A DNA stretch of 64,000 nt. It comes from Gammaproteobacteria bacterium. GTDB lineage: Bacteria; Pseudomonadota; Gammaproteobacteria; JAABTG01. The stretch lies in NCBI GenBank assembly GCA_034522055.1, contig JAXHLS010000002.1:1302001-1366000 (forward strand), in the 5' to 3' direction. A program made the position numbers and the translations under genes. The notes beneath the pieces were generated by a model that searched no databases, was not told the origin of the DNA, and saw nothing but the letters and a program-made list of their open reading frames with translations. How positions within the stretch are numbered: the stretch's first letter is position 1; each line of letters begins with the position of its first letter. Positions 34,621 through 42,511 of the stretch are shown here, piece after piece.

Positions 34621-36458
34621 ACCCGACGCCCCTCCCCAGCCCCTTCCAGATACGCGCTCAACTCGTCGGCCGCCAGGGGCGGTCCCACCAGAGTCCCCTG
34701 GAAATACTCGCACCCTTGCGCCACGAGGAAGGCCCGTTCGGCCTCCGTCTCCACCGCTGTCGCCAGCACCCCCAGCCCCAGGGTACGGGCCATGGCGATG
34801 ATCGCCCGCGCCAGAGACCCATGGGCCGCGTCATCCGCTATGCCCCGCACTACCCCGGCGCTCATGGACAGGCCCTGGATGGGCAAACGGCCGAGGAGTT
34901 CCAGGGACGAGCAGCCACTGCCGAAGCCGGCCACCGTCAGGCTCACTCCGGCCTCGTACAGCCGCCCCATGACCGCGCCGACCAGAACCTCATCCAATGC
35001 CAGCACGTCCTGGGTGACCTGGATCTCCACCGCCTCCGGTGCCGCCTGCGCATCCTTCATGAGGCCGGCCAAGCGCTCCACGAAGTCGCCCTTGTCTACG
35101 GGGCCCGGCGGTATGGTGACGGCCAGGCGCGGCACCACCCCGCCGGGGATCTTAAAGGCCTGCCAGCGCACCGGCTGAGCCAAGGCCGCCTGTAACCACC
35201 ACTCCATCAGGGAATGCACGATCCCGGAATCCTCCGCCACAGGCATGAACTCCCCGGGCCCGAGCACCCCCCGCCGCGGATGTCGCCATTGCGCCACGGC
35301 CTCCATTCCCACCACACGCCCGCGGATATCCACGCGGGGCTCGTACACCAGGAACAACTCATCGCGCTCCAGGGCCCGGCACAGATCGTGCTCCAGGTCG
35401 TAGCGCGCCTCGGCGATGGCCTGAATGCGGGGCTCGAAAAACTGCACGGTGCCGCGCCCCGCCTGCTTGGCCGCGTACATGGCGGTGTCGGCACGGCCGA
35501 TGATGTCATCCACGGTCTGGCCATCCCCCGGGTACAGCACCACGCCGATGCTCGCCCCCGCCTGCACCTCGTTGCCCTCCACCGACACCGGCGTGGCGAT
35601 GACATTGGCCAGCTTGTTCGCCACCAGGCCCGCGCTCGCCGCCGCCTCGCCCGCGTCTCCACCCAGCGCGGGCAACAGCACCACGAACTCGTCCCCGCCC
35701 CAACGCGACAGGGTGTCCTCGTCCCGCAGGATGTCCTTCATGACATCGGCCAGTGCCTTGAGGTAGGCGTCACCCACGGCATGCCCGAGGGCATCGTTGA
35801 TGGCTTTGAAGTGATCGAGGTCGATGAACAGCACGCCGCCGCCGCCGCCGTGGCGGGATACCCGCCGCAGCTCGCGGGACAGGCGGTCCTCGAACAGCCG
35901 GCGGTTGGCCAGCCCCGTGAGGGCATCGTGATAGGCGAGGTGCTCGGCCCGGGCCTTGGCCGTTTCCAGTTCCCGGGGGCGCTCGGCCACCCGCTCTTCC
36001 AGGGCCCGGTTGGCCTCCTCCAAGGCGCGCCGTGCCCCGGCCAACTCCACATGGGCCTTGACCCGGGCGATGACCTCTCCCGCGTTGAAGGGTTTGGTGA
36101 TGTAATCCACCCCGCCCTCGTCGAAGGCCCGGAGCTTGTCCTCGGCGTCGTGGAGGGCGCTGATAAAAATGACGGGGATATGGCGGGCAGAGGGCCGGGA
36201 CTTGATGCGCCGGCAGGTCTCGTAGCCGTCCATGTCGGGCATGCGGACGTCGAGAAGGATGAGATCGGGGGTGTGGTCCGCCAGCCAGCGCAGGGCCGTC
36301 TCGCCGCTCAGGGTGGCCCGGGTGCCATAACCCGCCTGCTCGATGATGGCGCCGAGCACGCGCAGATTGCCGGGATTGTCATCGATGATGAGGATGGTCC
36401 CGGTATCCGGCAACGCCCCGCCTTCCCCGTTGCCTGTCGCCAGCGTATTGTCGCCCAT
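34617..36458 (-). CDS. REC-GGDEF protein with degenerate EAL domain
   Basis: The 613-residue protein has a receiver (Asp in LILLDVRMPDMDG, Lys in YITKPF; about residues 20-140), a short coiled coil, a GGDEF domain with an intact RWGGDEF site (about 175-335) and an EAL-like C-terminus. The EAL signature reads GMEAVAQW, and the other catalytic positions are gone: LAVTIPP for the Asn strand, IQVTQD for EITET, VAGFGSGCSS for IDDFGTGYSS and SMSAGVV for KIDRSFV. It is predicted to make c-di-GMP, with the EAL part acting only as a sensor or binding module. It is co-translated with the hybrid kinase downstream. Confidence 0.87.
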   Translation of the reverse strand: MGDNTLATGNGEGGALPDTGTILIIDDNPGNLRVLGAIIEQAGYGTRATLSGETALRWLADHTPDLILLDVRMPDMDGYETCRRIKSRPSARHIPVIFISALHDAEDKLRAFDEGGVDYITKPFNAGEVIARVKAHVELAGARRALEEANRALEERVAERPRELETAKARAEHLAYHDALTGLANRRLFEDRLSRELRRVSRHGGGGGVLFIDLDHFKAINDALGHAVGDAYLKALADVMKDILRDEDTLSRWGGDEFVVLLPALGGDAGEAAASAGLVANKLANVIATPVSVEGNEVQAGASIGVVLYPGDGQTVDDIIGRADTAMYAAKQAGRGTVQFFEPRIQAIAEARYDLEHDLCRALERDELFLVYEPRVDIRGRVVGMEAVAQWRHPRRGVLGPGEFMPVAEDSGIVHSLMEWWLQAALAQPVRWQAFKIPGGVVPRLAVTIPPGPVDKGDFVERLAGLMKDAQAAPEAVEIQVTQDVLALDEVLVGAVMGRLYEAGVSLTVAGFGSGCSSLELLGRLPIQGLSMSAGVVRGIADDAAHGSLARAIIAMARTLGLGVLATAVETEAERAFLVAQGCEYFQGTLVGPPLAADELSAYLEGAGEGRRV

Positions 36459-36655
36459 ACCGCTTTTATCTTATGGCCTCAGCTATGGTTATAGCATCCC
36501 GGCGAGACGGCCGGACTCGACACAGGTCGGGGGCGGCAAACCAGGGCGACCCGGACTCAGGCCGTCGCGGTACCCGACCGGCGCGCCGACTCTGCCGCCG
36601 GATCCAGGGGCCCGAGGGTCCTCCGATGGCTGTGTTCACCCCCCAATTATCAATG

Positions 36656-37372
36656 CTACATCCCCGGCCGCATGCGCGGCGTGATGACCCGCCGGATGGT
36701 CTGCATCGAACGGTTCAGACGATTGATGGAATCGAGTTGCATGCGTCGCGGTGGCGTCGGGGGACTGTACTCGTCCGGCACCTCGGTGCCCCAACCCGGC
36801 TTGTCCACCACCACACTGCCGAAGCTGTTGGATACCTCGATGGCGGTGTAGCGGGCGGGGTCGTCCTCCGGTTCCAGCAGCATCACCCTGGCCGAGGTGG
36901 CATCGGCCTCCCCGGCGACGCGGGTCCCGCGGATACCGATGGTGGCCACCGAGAGTTCCACCCGCATGCCTTCCCCCCGCAAGCGCGCGATGGCGCCGGA
37001 GACGAAACGAAAAGCCCCCCGGAAGATGCGCGTCACCAGCCGGCTCTCGGGGTCGCGGGGTTTGAATACATAGTGCCTGACCAGCATCGCCGCATCGGCC
37101 CCGAGTTCGAAGCGGCTGTCGTCATCGAAGGCGAGGACGACGCGGGATCCCGTGCCGGTATGTAAGGTCTCACTGGTGGCCACCTCAGTTCCCAAAACGA
37201 GCTGGCGTCGCACGCCTTCTGCGTCAACGGCCCAAACCTCGCCCACCAGTTCCTGGACCACGGCCTGGTTGCCAGCCAACGCCGTTGACGACAGCAGGAA
37301 TGCAGCGATCCCGAGGATCAATAAATGAAACAACCGGAACATGCGCATTCCCAAGAGCAGGGCCCTATTCAA
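36656..37372 (-). CDS. FecR-domain exported protein
   Basis: A 238-residue protein with an N-terminal signal sequence (LFHLLILGIAAFLLSSTALA) and a FecR-type beta domain: VVQELVGEVWAVDAEGVRRQ, ETLHTGTGSRVVLAFDDDSRFELG, FRGAFRFVSGAIAR and the marker VATIGIRGTRVAG. Unlike classic FecR it has no N-terminal cytosolic part or sigma partner, so it belongs to the periplasmic FecR-like group. The start may be the internal Met at 37342. It is divergent from an autotransporter-type barrel gene, suggesting a joint surface function. Confidence 0.75.
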   Translation of the reverse strand: MNRALLLGMRMFRLFHLLILGIAAFLLSSTALAGNQAVVQELVGEVWAVDAEGVRRQLVLGTEVATSETLHTGTGSRVVLAFDDDSRFELGADAAMLVRHYVFKPRDPESRLVTRIFRGAFRFVSGAIARLRGEGMRVELSVATIGIRGTRVAGEADATSARVMLLEPEDDPARYTAIEVSNSFGSVVVDKPGWGTEVPDEYSPPTPPRRMQLDSINRLNRSMQTIRRVITPRMRPGM

Positions 37373-37575
37373 GAGCGTAGTACATCACGTATGGCCACGG
37401 CATTAACGCCCCGGTCTTACCGCGCCGCCGCCCCCGCACATCAATGGCGAAGCAAAGGGAAACGAGACTATACCAGAGCACGCTGATAGGCTAACCTCAT
37501 GGCGATAAGCTCCTGATTAAGGCGATAAAATCCCGGCCGTTCGCGCTCAACCGAAATCACTCAAAGGAACACAAC

Positions 37576-38907
37576 ATGCGGACTCCTTTCACCATATTCA
37601 CGGCACTGTCCATGGTCAGCGTCGGCGCGACGGCGACGCCGCCGAATTTTTCTTCCGATCTGCAGGCGGTAGGTGCGAACGGCGTGCAGGATGCCATCGG
37701 ATTCCTGGTCGGGAGTGTGTGTCCGCGGGGAGTGCCGGGACTGGGTGGTGACCTCATCGGCGTGCAGGATCCCGACTTCCAGGACCGTTGCACGGATATC
37801 GTCGTCGCCGGCGTGCCGGCGGTGGCCGGCACGGACCCCGCCGCGGCCCGGGAAGGCCTGCAGAGCATGGCTTCCGAGGAGAACTCCGCGGTGGCCAGCA
37901 CCGAGGTGGACTTCTCCGGCGAGCATCAGGGCCGCATCGGCAAGCGCATGGCAAACCTGAGAGCCGGCATGCCATCCAACACCGTGGCCCTGGTGGGCAT
38001 CCCCCTCGCGGGCGGCAACGCGGGCGCCGGCATGGGCCGCTGGAGCGCCTTCGTGGATGGGACCTACGGCGACGGCGACAAGGACGGCACGAGCCTCGAG
38101 ACGGGCTTCGACCTGGACAGCCGCGGCGTCACGGTCGGCCTGGACTACCAATCGGACGCCAGGACCGTGATCGGCATCGCGGTGGGCTATACGGATCTGG
38201 AAGCGGATCTCAGCAACAACGCCGGTGAACTCGACACCGATTCCGTGGGCGTCTTCCTGTATGGCACCTACTTTGGCTCAGGGAACTGGTACCTGGATGG
38301 TGTCCTCGGCTACACCAGAAACGATCATGACCAGGAACGGCGCCTCGACTACACCATCGGCGCCACCCCCGTCGACCAGGTGGCCTCTTCCAGCAACGAC
38401 AGTGACGAACTCAGTGTCGGCCTCACGGCCGGCTACAACCTGTCCGGCGGTGCCTGGAACCTGAGTCCCTATGGCCGCATCGACTACGCCGACGTGGACA
38501 TCGACGGCTACCGGGAGCGCATGTCCAACCCGGGCGCGCCCGGCAATGGCCTGGCCGTCCAGATTGACGACCAGGATTATCAATCCCTTACCCTGGCCTT
38601 GGGCCTGAGCGCCTATACGGAATGGCAGGGAAACGGCATCCTCTGGGTCCCCCAGCTGACCGCGGAATATGTCCATGAGTTCGACAACGATAACGAGGAC
38701 ATCACGGGTTCCTTCGCCAGCGAAGTAACAGGCACCAAGTTTACCATCCCGACGGAAGAGCCCGACAGAAACTACTTCAATGTCGGTGTCGGGTTTACCG
38801 GCTTCGTCGGAGACGCCACCAGCGTCTATGTTCAGTATTCCTCCCAGCTGGGTTACCGAGACCAGGATCTGAATCAATATAAACTGGGGCTCAGGGTCGA
38901 TTTCTGA
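37576..38907 (+). CDS. Outer-membrane autotransporter-type beta-barrel protein
   Basis: A 443-residue secreted protein. Residues 1-21 look like a signal peptide ending ATATP, about 22-150 form a short passenger with two Cys (VCPRG, DRCTD), and the last 280 residues are an autotransporter-like barrel with alternating strands (RWSAFVDGTYGDGDKDGT, GYTRNDHDQERRLDY, LSPYGRIDYADVDIDGY) ending in LGLRVDF with a terminal Phe, the usual BAM signal. The passenger is too short for an adhesin of common size. It is divergent from the FecR-domain gene, and its 3' end overlaps the convergent lipoprotein hydrolase by 34 bp. Confidence 0.82.
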   Translation: MRTPFTIFTALSMVSVGATATPPNFSSDLQAVGANGVQDAIGFLVGSVCPRGVPGLGGDLIGVQDPDFQDRCTDIVVAGVPAVAGTDPAAAREGLQSMASEENSAVASTEVDFSGEHQGRIGKRMANLRAGMPSNTVALVGIPLAGGNAGAGMGRWSAFVDGTYGDGDKDGTSLETGFDLDSRGVTVGLDYQSDARTVIGIAVGYTDLEADLSNNAGELDTDSVGVFLYGTYFGSGNWYLDGVLGYTRNDHDQERRLDYTIGATPVDQVASSSNDSDELSVGLTAGYNLSGGAWNLSPYGRIDYADVDIDGYRERMSNPGAPGNGLAVQIDDQDYQSLTLALGLSAYTEWQGNGILWVPQLTAEYVHEFDNDNEDITGSFASEVTGTKFTIPTEEPDRNYFNVGVGFTGFVGDATSVYVQYSSQLGYRDQDLNQYKLGLRVDF

Positions 38908-39881
38908 TAGCCGCGGATGCCCTGACCACGGCTAGGTGAACTCACCTCCGGCTCCCCTTCCGGGCTATCCGTAATGCAGAGTTCCCGCGGGAGAACCGGC
39001 TCCCGCAAATGGTCGATGAGAAGCCTGGCAGCGCCTTCGCAAGCGGCGTCGTCGCCCAGCCAGCAGACAGGCAGGGGCCAGACATCCACCCAGCAGCACC
39101 GGTGATCGGTTCGAGACAGCATGCACATGCGGGCGCCGGATCGTGCCGCAACGAAACGCCTGGTCCATTCCGCCAGCACGTTTTCATCTTTCTCTCCCAC
39201 CAGGTGCAGCCTCGGCATCCCCGGCGGTAGCGGCGGGCGGCGGGCAGGGTCTAGTGAACCCTCCAGGGCGCTGTAGCCGTGGTGTCGGGTCCACGCCCCC
39301 AGGTCCAGGTTGCCGGCCAGGGTGATCACCCCCGCCACGCCGTCCAGCACTTCCGCCACCAGGACCGCCAGGGTGCCGCCGCCGCTGTGCCCCACCAGGA
39401 TCACCCGGGCCGGCACGCCCTCCGGCTCCCGGCGTTCGTCTTCGATCACGGCGGCCAGGCTGGCCACCACCTCCGGGCTATAGCGTCGCCCCGTCCAGTA
39501 GGCGGGCGCACAGCCTTCATCGCGGGCCAGGCCGTGGTAGCACGGCCGCCCCACCATCACCGCGGCCCCCGGATCCCTGGCCATCAGTTTCAGCACCAGG
39601 GACTCGTCCGGCGTGGGATCCAGGGCGATACGGCGTGGATTCACCCACGCCCGGCCATCCCCCCCAAGATAGACATGCAGTATCCCATCCGCCGCCAGGG
39701 GCCGCCCGCGGAACACCACGTGACGAAACCCCGTCCCCTGACGTACCGCGGCCTCGAAGCCCGCATCCCGGGCCTGCTCCTGGATGGCGCCAGAGGGTGC
39801 CGCGCACCCCCCGCCTACTACGAGGGCCCCGAGGATGACCAGGATGATAGCCGGCCTCCGCGACCACGGGGACGGGACCAC
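38874..39881 (-). CDS. Alpha/beta-hydrolase lipoprotein
   Basis: A 335-residue protein with a lipoprotein signal (IILVILGALVVGGGCAAPSG, lipobox Cys near residue 26) and an alpha/beta-hydrolase core: nucleophile elbow VGHSGGGTLA (about residue 165) and VITLAGNLDLGAWT. Cys pairs occur near YHGLARDEGCAPAYW and HRCCWVDVWPLPVCW. Substrate unknown; the periplasmic face is inferred from the lipobox. The N-terminus overlaps the 3' end of the upstream Gly/Tyr-rich gene by 64 bp, with no alternative start before the lipobox. It is tail-to-tail with the barrel gene. Confidence 0.75.
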   Translation of the reverse strand: MVPSPWSRRPAIILVILGALVVGGGCAAPSGAIQEQARDAGFEAAVRQGTGFRHVVFRGRPLAADGILHVYLGGDGRAWVNPRRIALDPTPDESLVLKLMARDPGAAVMVGRPCYHGLARDEGCAPAYWTGRRYSPEVVASLAAVIEDERREPEGVPARVILVGHSGGGTLAVLVAEVLDGVAGVITLAGNLDLGAWTRHHGYSALEGSLDPARRPPLPPGMPRLHLVGEKDENVLAEWTRRFVAARSGARMCMLSRTDHRCCWVDVWPLPVCWLGDDAACEGAARLLIDHLREPVLPRELCITDSPEGEPEVSSPSRGQGIRGYQKSTLSPSLY

Positions 39882-40858
39882 AGACCGGCGTCCCTAACGC
39901 GGCGCATCGCCCCCGGACGGCCAGCGCCCGCCATGGGGCAGGTCGCGCGGCGTCGGGGCCGTCCCTCGATCCCGCGGGGCGGTCCACCACGCCCGCCCTG
40001 GTCCGTTCGCCGGGAGCGGTCGGGCCAGTCGATGGCCGCCGGCGGCAGGTCCGCCCCCGGTGCCGACTCCGTGAAACCTTCCCGGCGCAGCGGGCGGTCA
40101 TACCCCGTGGGCGCCCCCCATCCCGAGACGTTGCCGGAACGGGTTCCCTGCCAGGTGCCGTCGCCACGGCCCCCCTCCCCCCAGCCTGATTCGGGAGACG
40201 GCGCCGCCGGCTCCGCCGGGGGCCACGCCGAACCCTCGTCACCATCCCAGGGGACGGAGCGGGATGACCCGGTGACGCCATCATCACGGGGCGCCGGGTC
40301 CAACCATGGGTCCCTCACCCCCGTACCCGGGACGGGTTCGACGGGTGAGCGGCGGGAACGGCCAGCATCATCGGCCCGGCGTTTACGATTGACGTCCCCG
40401 GGCCGTGGGGTCGGTTCCCAACCGTAACCCGGGGCGCCCTGCCCGTGGGACGGCAGGCCGGAGGCCGGTGCGTAGCCCGGGGGATAGGCCGATGAAGAAC
40501 CACCGCCGTAGGGGGCCCCGTGACCGTAGCCCGCCGGGGCGTGACCCTGCCCATAACCATACCCGGTGCCATAACCTGGGCCATAACCCGGGCCATAACC
40601 GGCGCCATAACCGGGGCCATAGCCAGTACCGGTGCCATAACCGGGTACATAGGCCTGGCCGTGACCCGGCACTCCGGAATGAAGACCGGGGGCACCATAA
40701 CCATAGCCTTCATCATATCCACGACGATCCATCCAGCGCGTCGGGTTCATCCAACTCATGGGATTAAAGCCCTGGGCCACGACCGCTGCCGGCATTACCC
40801 ATGAAGCAGTGACCACCACCATCGCCAACCTCAGCAGATTTCTGAAATTCAATGACAT
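39818..40858 (-). CDS. Secreted Gly/Tyr-rich repeat protein, sulfur-globule-protein-like
   Basis: The 346-residue protein has a clear signal peptide (LLRLAMVVVTASWVMPAAVVAQ), then GFNPMSWMNPTRWMDRRGYD, then a repeat block of about 60 residues built from PGYG/TGYG/AGYG units, and a disordered C-terminal half rich in Pro, Arg, Gly and Trp. Gly/Tyr repeats after a signal peptide are the hallmark of sulfur globule envelope proteins (SgpA/B/C of Allochromatium), which fits an aprMBA-bearing organism. The assignment is by composition only; other secreted GYG-repeat proteins exist. The long tail is unlike typical Sgp. ATG 40858 follows GAGGAG and starts the signal peptide, so the longer frame is rejected. 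Confidence 0.6.
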   Translation of the reverse strand: MSLNFRNLLRLAMVVVTASWVMPAAVVAQGFNPMSWMNPTRWMDRRGYDEGYGYGAPGLHSGVPGHGQAYVPGYGTGTGYGPGYGAGYGPGYGPGYGTGYGYGQGHAPAGYGHGAPYGGGSSSAYPPGYAPASGLPSHGQGAPGYGWEPTPRPGDVNRKRRADDAGRSRRSPVEPVPGTGVRDPWLDPAPRDDGVTGSSRSVPWDGDEGSAWPPAEPAAPSPESGWGEGGRGDGTWQGTRSGNVSGWGAPTGYDRPLRREGFTESAPGADLPPAAIDWPDRSRRTDQGGRGGPPRGIEGRPRRRATCPMAGAGRPGAMRRVRDAGLWSRPRGRGGRLSSWSSSGPS

Positions 40859-41156
40859 ACTCCTCTGGCGTGGAATACACCTCCTCGGTCGCCCGACCCG
40901 GAGGCCCCATGGAGCGGCGGCTTCGGGCGCCGCGGGAAACGCACCACCGTTCACCATGAAATCAAAGCCTAGGTGCCCCGGGTCGCCAGATCAATCGCCC
41001 CGTCTCCCTCGCGGAACGCTCACCCCGGGGAGTTCCCCGGATGAGGCAGATCAATAGAGTCGACGGTTTGCGGCGGCATGGGCACCTCGGGGCTTGTGCC
41101 GCGTGCGCCGTGGCGCCAGACTTGCAGGGGTTGAGTTCCAAGGGGCATCAATCGAG
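40859..41156. promoter_or_regulatory. Divergent promoter region upstream of the V/A-ATPase operon
   Basis: A spacer of about 300 bp between the Gly/Tyr-rich gene and the first ATPase gene. It must hold both promoters. I see no strong sigma-70 pair, and the sequence remains GC-rich. The upstream end of the ATPase G/H frame extends into it but without homology before ATG 41157. Confidence 0.35.
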
Positions 41157-41477
41157 ATGGACAACACCCTGCAGCGGCTGCTCGACGCAGAGTCTGCGGC
41201 AGAAAAACTGGTGGAGGACGCCAGGACCAGGCGCGCCGCCATCACCCGCCAGGCGGTTGAGGAATCCCGGCGTGCCGAGCGCCGCTTCACCGATCGCGCC
41301 GCCGAGATCGACGACTCCTTCCTCGGCAAGGCACGGGAACGCGCCGAACAGAGCATCGCCGAGCTGCAGCGCCGCTACGACGAACGCACCAACGAGCTCC
41401 GCAAGGCGGCCTCCGCCCGCGAAGAGAACGCCGTAGAGGCCCTGTTCGAGGCCCTGACGGATCCCGACAAGGTCTGA
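41157..41477 (+). CDS. V/A-type ATPase G/H-like stalk subunit
   Basis: A 106-residue, almost wholly helical and highly charged protein (QRLLDAESAAEKLVEDARTR, RRAERRFTDRAAEID, RERAEQSIAELQRRYDERTN), as expected of the G/H subunit that pairs with subunit E in the peripheral stalk. The start is ATG 41157, immediately before the helix. It is the first of nine tightly spaced genes and lies 8 bp before the subunit C gene. Confidence 0.78.
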   Translation: MDNTLQRLLDAESAAEKLVEDARTRRAAITRQAVEESRRAERRFTDRAAEIDDSFLGKARERAEQSIAELQRRYDERTNELRKAASAREENAVEALFEALTDPDKV

Positions 41478-41485
41478 ACCTGAAC

Positions 41486-42508
41486 GTGTCCAACCCGGAC
41501 TATCTCAACGCCCGTATCACCCTGTTCAGATCGCGGATGATGGGCCCGGAGACCATAGAGCGGCTGATCTCCGAACCCCAGCCCGAGTACGACCTCATCA
41601 CCCAAATCGAGGGCATCGACGAGTTCATGGCCAGTGCGGCGGCGAGTACCGCCGCATTGGAACAAGCCTTCACCTCCCAGCTCATGGGGGAGGCGCAGAT
41701 CCTCATGCGCCCCATGACCGGACCCAGGCGTCGCTTCATGCGCTCCGTCATGCACTGGTTCGAGCTGGCCAACCTCAAGGCCCTCATCCGCGGCAAGCTG
41801 TCCGGCATGTCCGATGCCGCCATCCGCGAGCACCTCGTGGACACGTCTCCCTTCAATACCCTGCCCATCGACGAGTTGTTACGCGCCGACGACCCGGCGG
41901 AGATGCTGCGCCTGTTGGAGGGCGGCCCCTACGGCGACATCGCCATTCAGGCCCGGCGCATCTACGAAGAGAAGCGCGATCCCTTCTCCCTCGAGGCCAC
42001 CATGGATCGGCGTTACTTCGTGGGGCTGCATCACCGCGCCGACGAAGTGGAGCGGGGGGAGCGGAACGCCCTGCTGCAACTCGTGAGTTGCCTCATCGAT
42101 CGCTTCAATCTGCTGTGGCTGTTGCGTTACCGCTTCGGCTACGGGATCTCGGCGGCGGAGACCTTCTATCTGCTCATTCCCCTGGGGCATTTACTCAACT
42201 CCGCCACCCTCGCGGAACTGGCGCGGCTGGGCTCCATGGCCGAGGTGTTGGAGGCCCTGCCGCCCGACCTGAAGCCCATGTTCGCCGGCGCCGACACCCT
42301 CACCGAGGTGGAGAACCGCATGGAGCAGCGCACCCGCGACACCATGAAGCGCGCTTTCGAACGCCATCGTTTCATCACGGCCCGGGTCTTCGCCTATGTG
42401 TTTCTTCGGGACATGGAACTGCGCCAGTTGCTGGCGGTCATCAAGGGCCGGCGTCTGGGCTTCGACCCCGAACTCATGGAGCTGGCGGTGAGTACGGGAC
42501 TGCACTAG
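41486..42508 (+). CDS. ntpC: V/A-type ATPase subunit C
   Basis: The 340-residue helical funnel-shaped subunit (subunit d/C) that couples the central stalk to the proteolipid ring. It shows PDYLNARITLFRSRMMGPE at the N-terminus, LANLKALIRGKLSG and the C-terminal LRDMELRQLLAVIKGRRLGF typical of this family. GTG start at 41486, 3 bp before the subunit I gene. The order C before I is not that of Enterococcus. Confidence 0.88.
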   Translation: MSNPDYLNARITLFRSRMMGPETIERLISEPQPEYDLITQIEGIDEFMASAAASTAALEQAFTSQLMGEAQILMRPMTGPRRRFMRSVMHWFELANLKALIRGKLSGMSDAAIREHLVDTSPFNTLPIDELLRADDPAEMLRLLEGGPYGDIAIQARRIYEEKRDPFSLEATMDRRYFVGLHHRADEVERGERNALLQLVSCLIDRFNLLWLLRYRFGYGISAAETFYLLIPLGHLLNSATLAELARLGSMAEVLEALPPDLKPMFAGADTLTEVENRMEQRTRDTMKRAFERHRFITARVFAYVFLRDMELRQLLAVIKGRRLGFDPELMELAVSTGLH

Positions 42509-42511
42509 GCC

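Noticed and set aside
32326-35178. 950-codon plus-strand frame opposite the hybrid kinase and cyclase
   Set aside because: It spans the junction of two real minus-strand genes, and its product is Pro/His/Gly-rich without domains.
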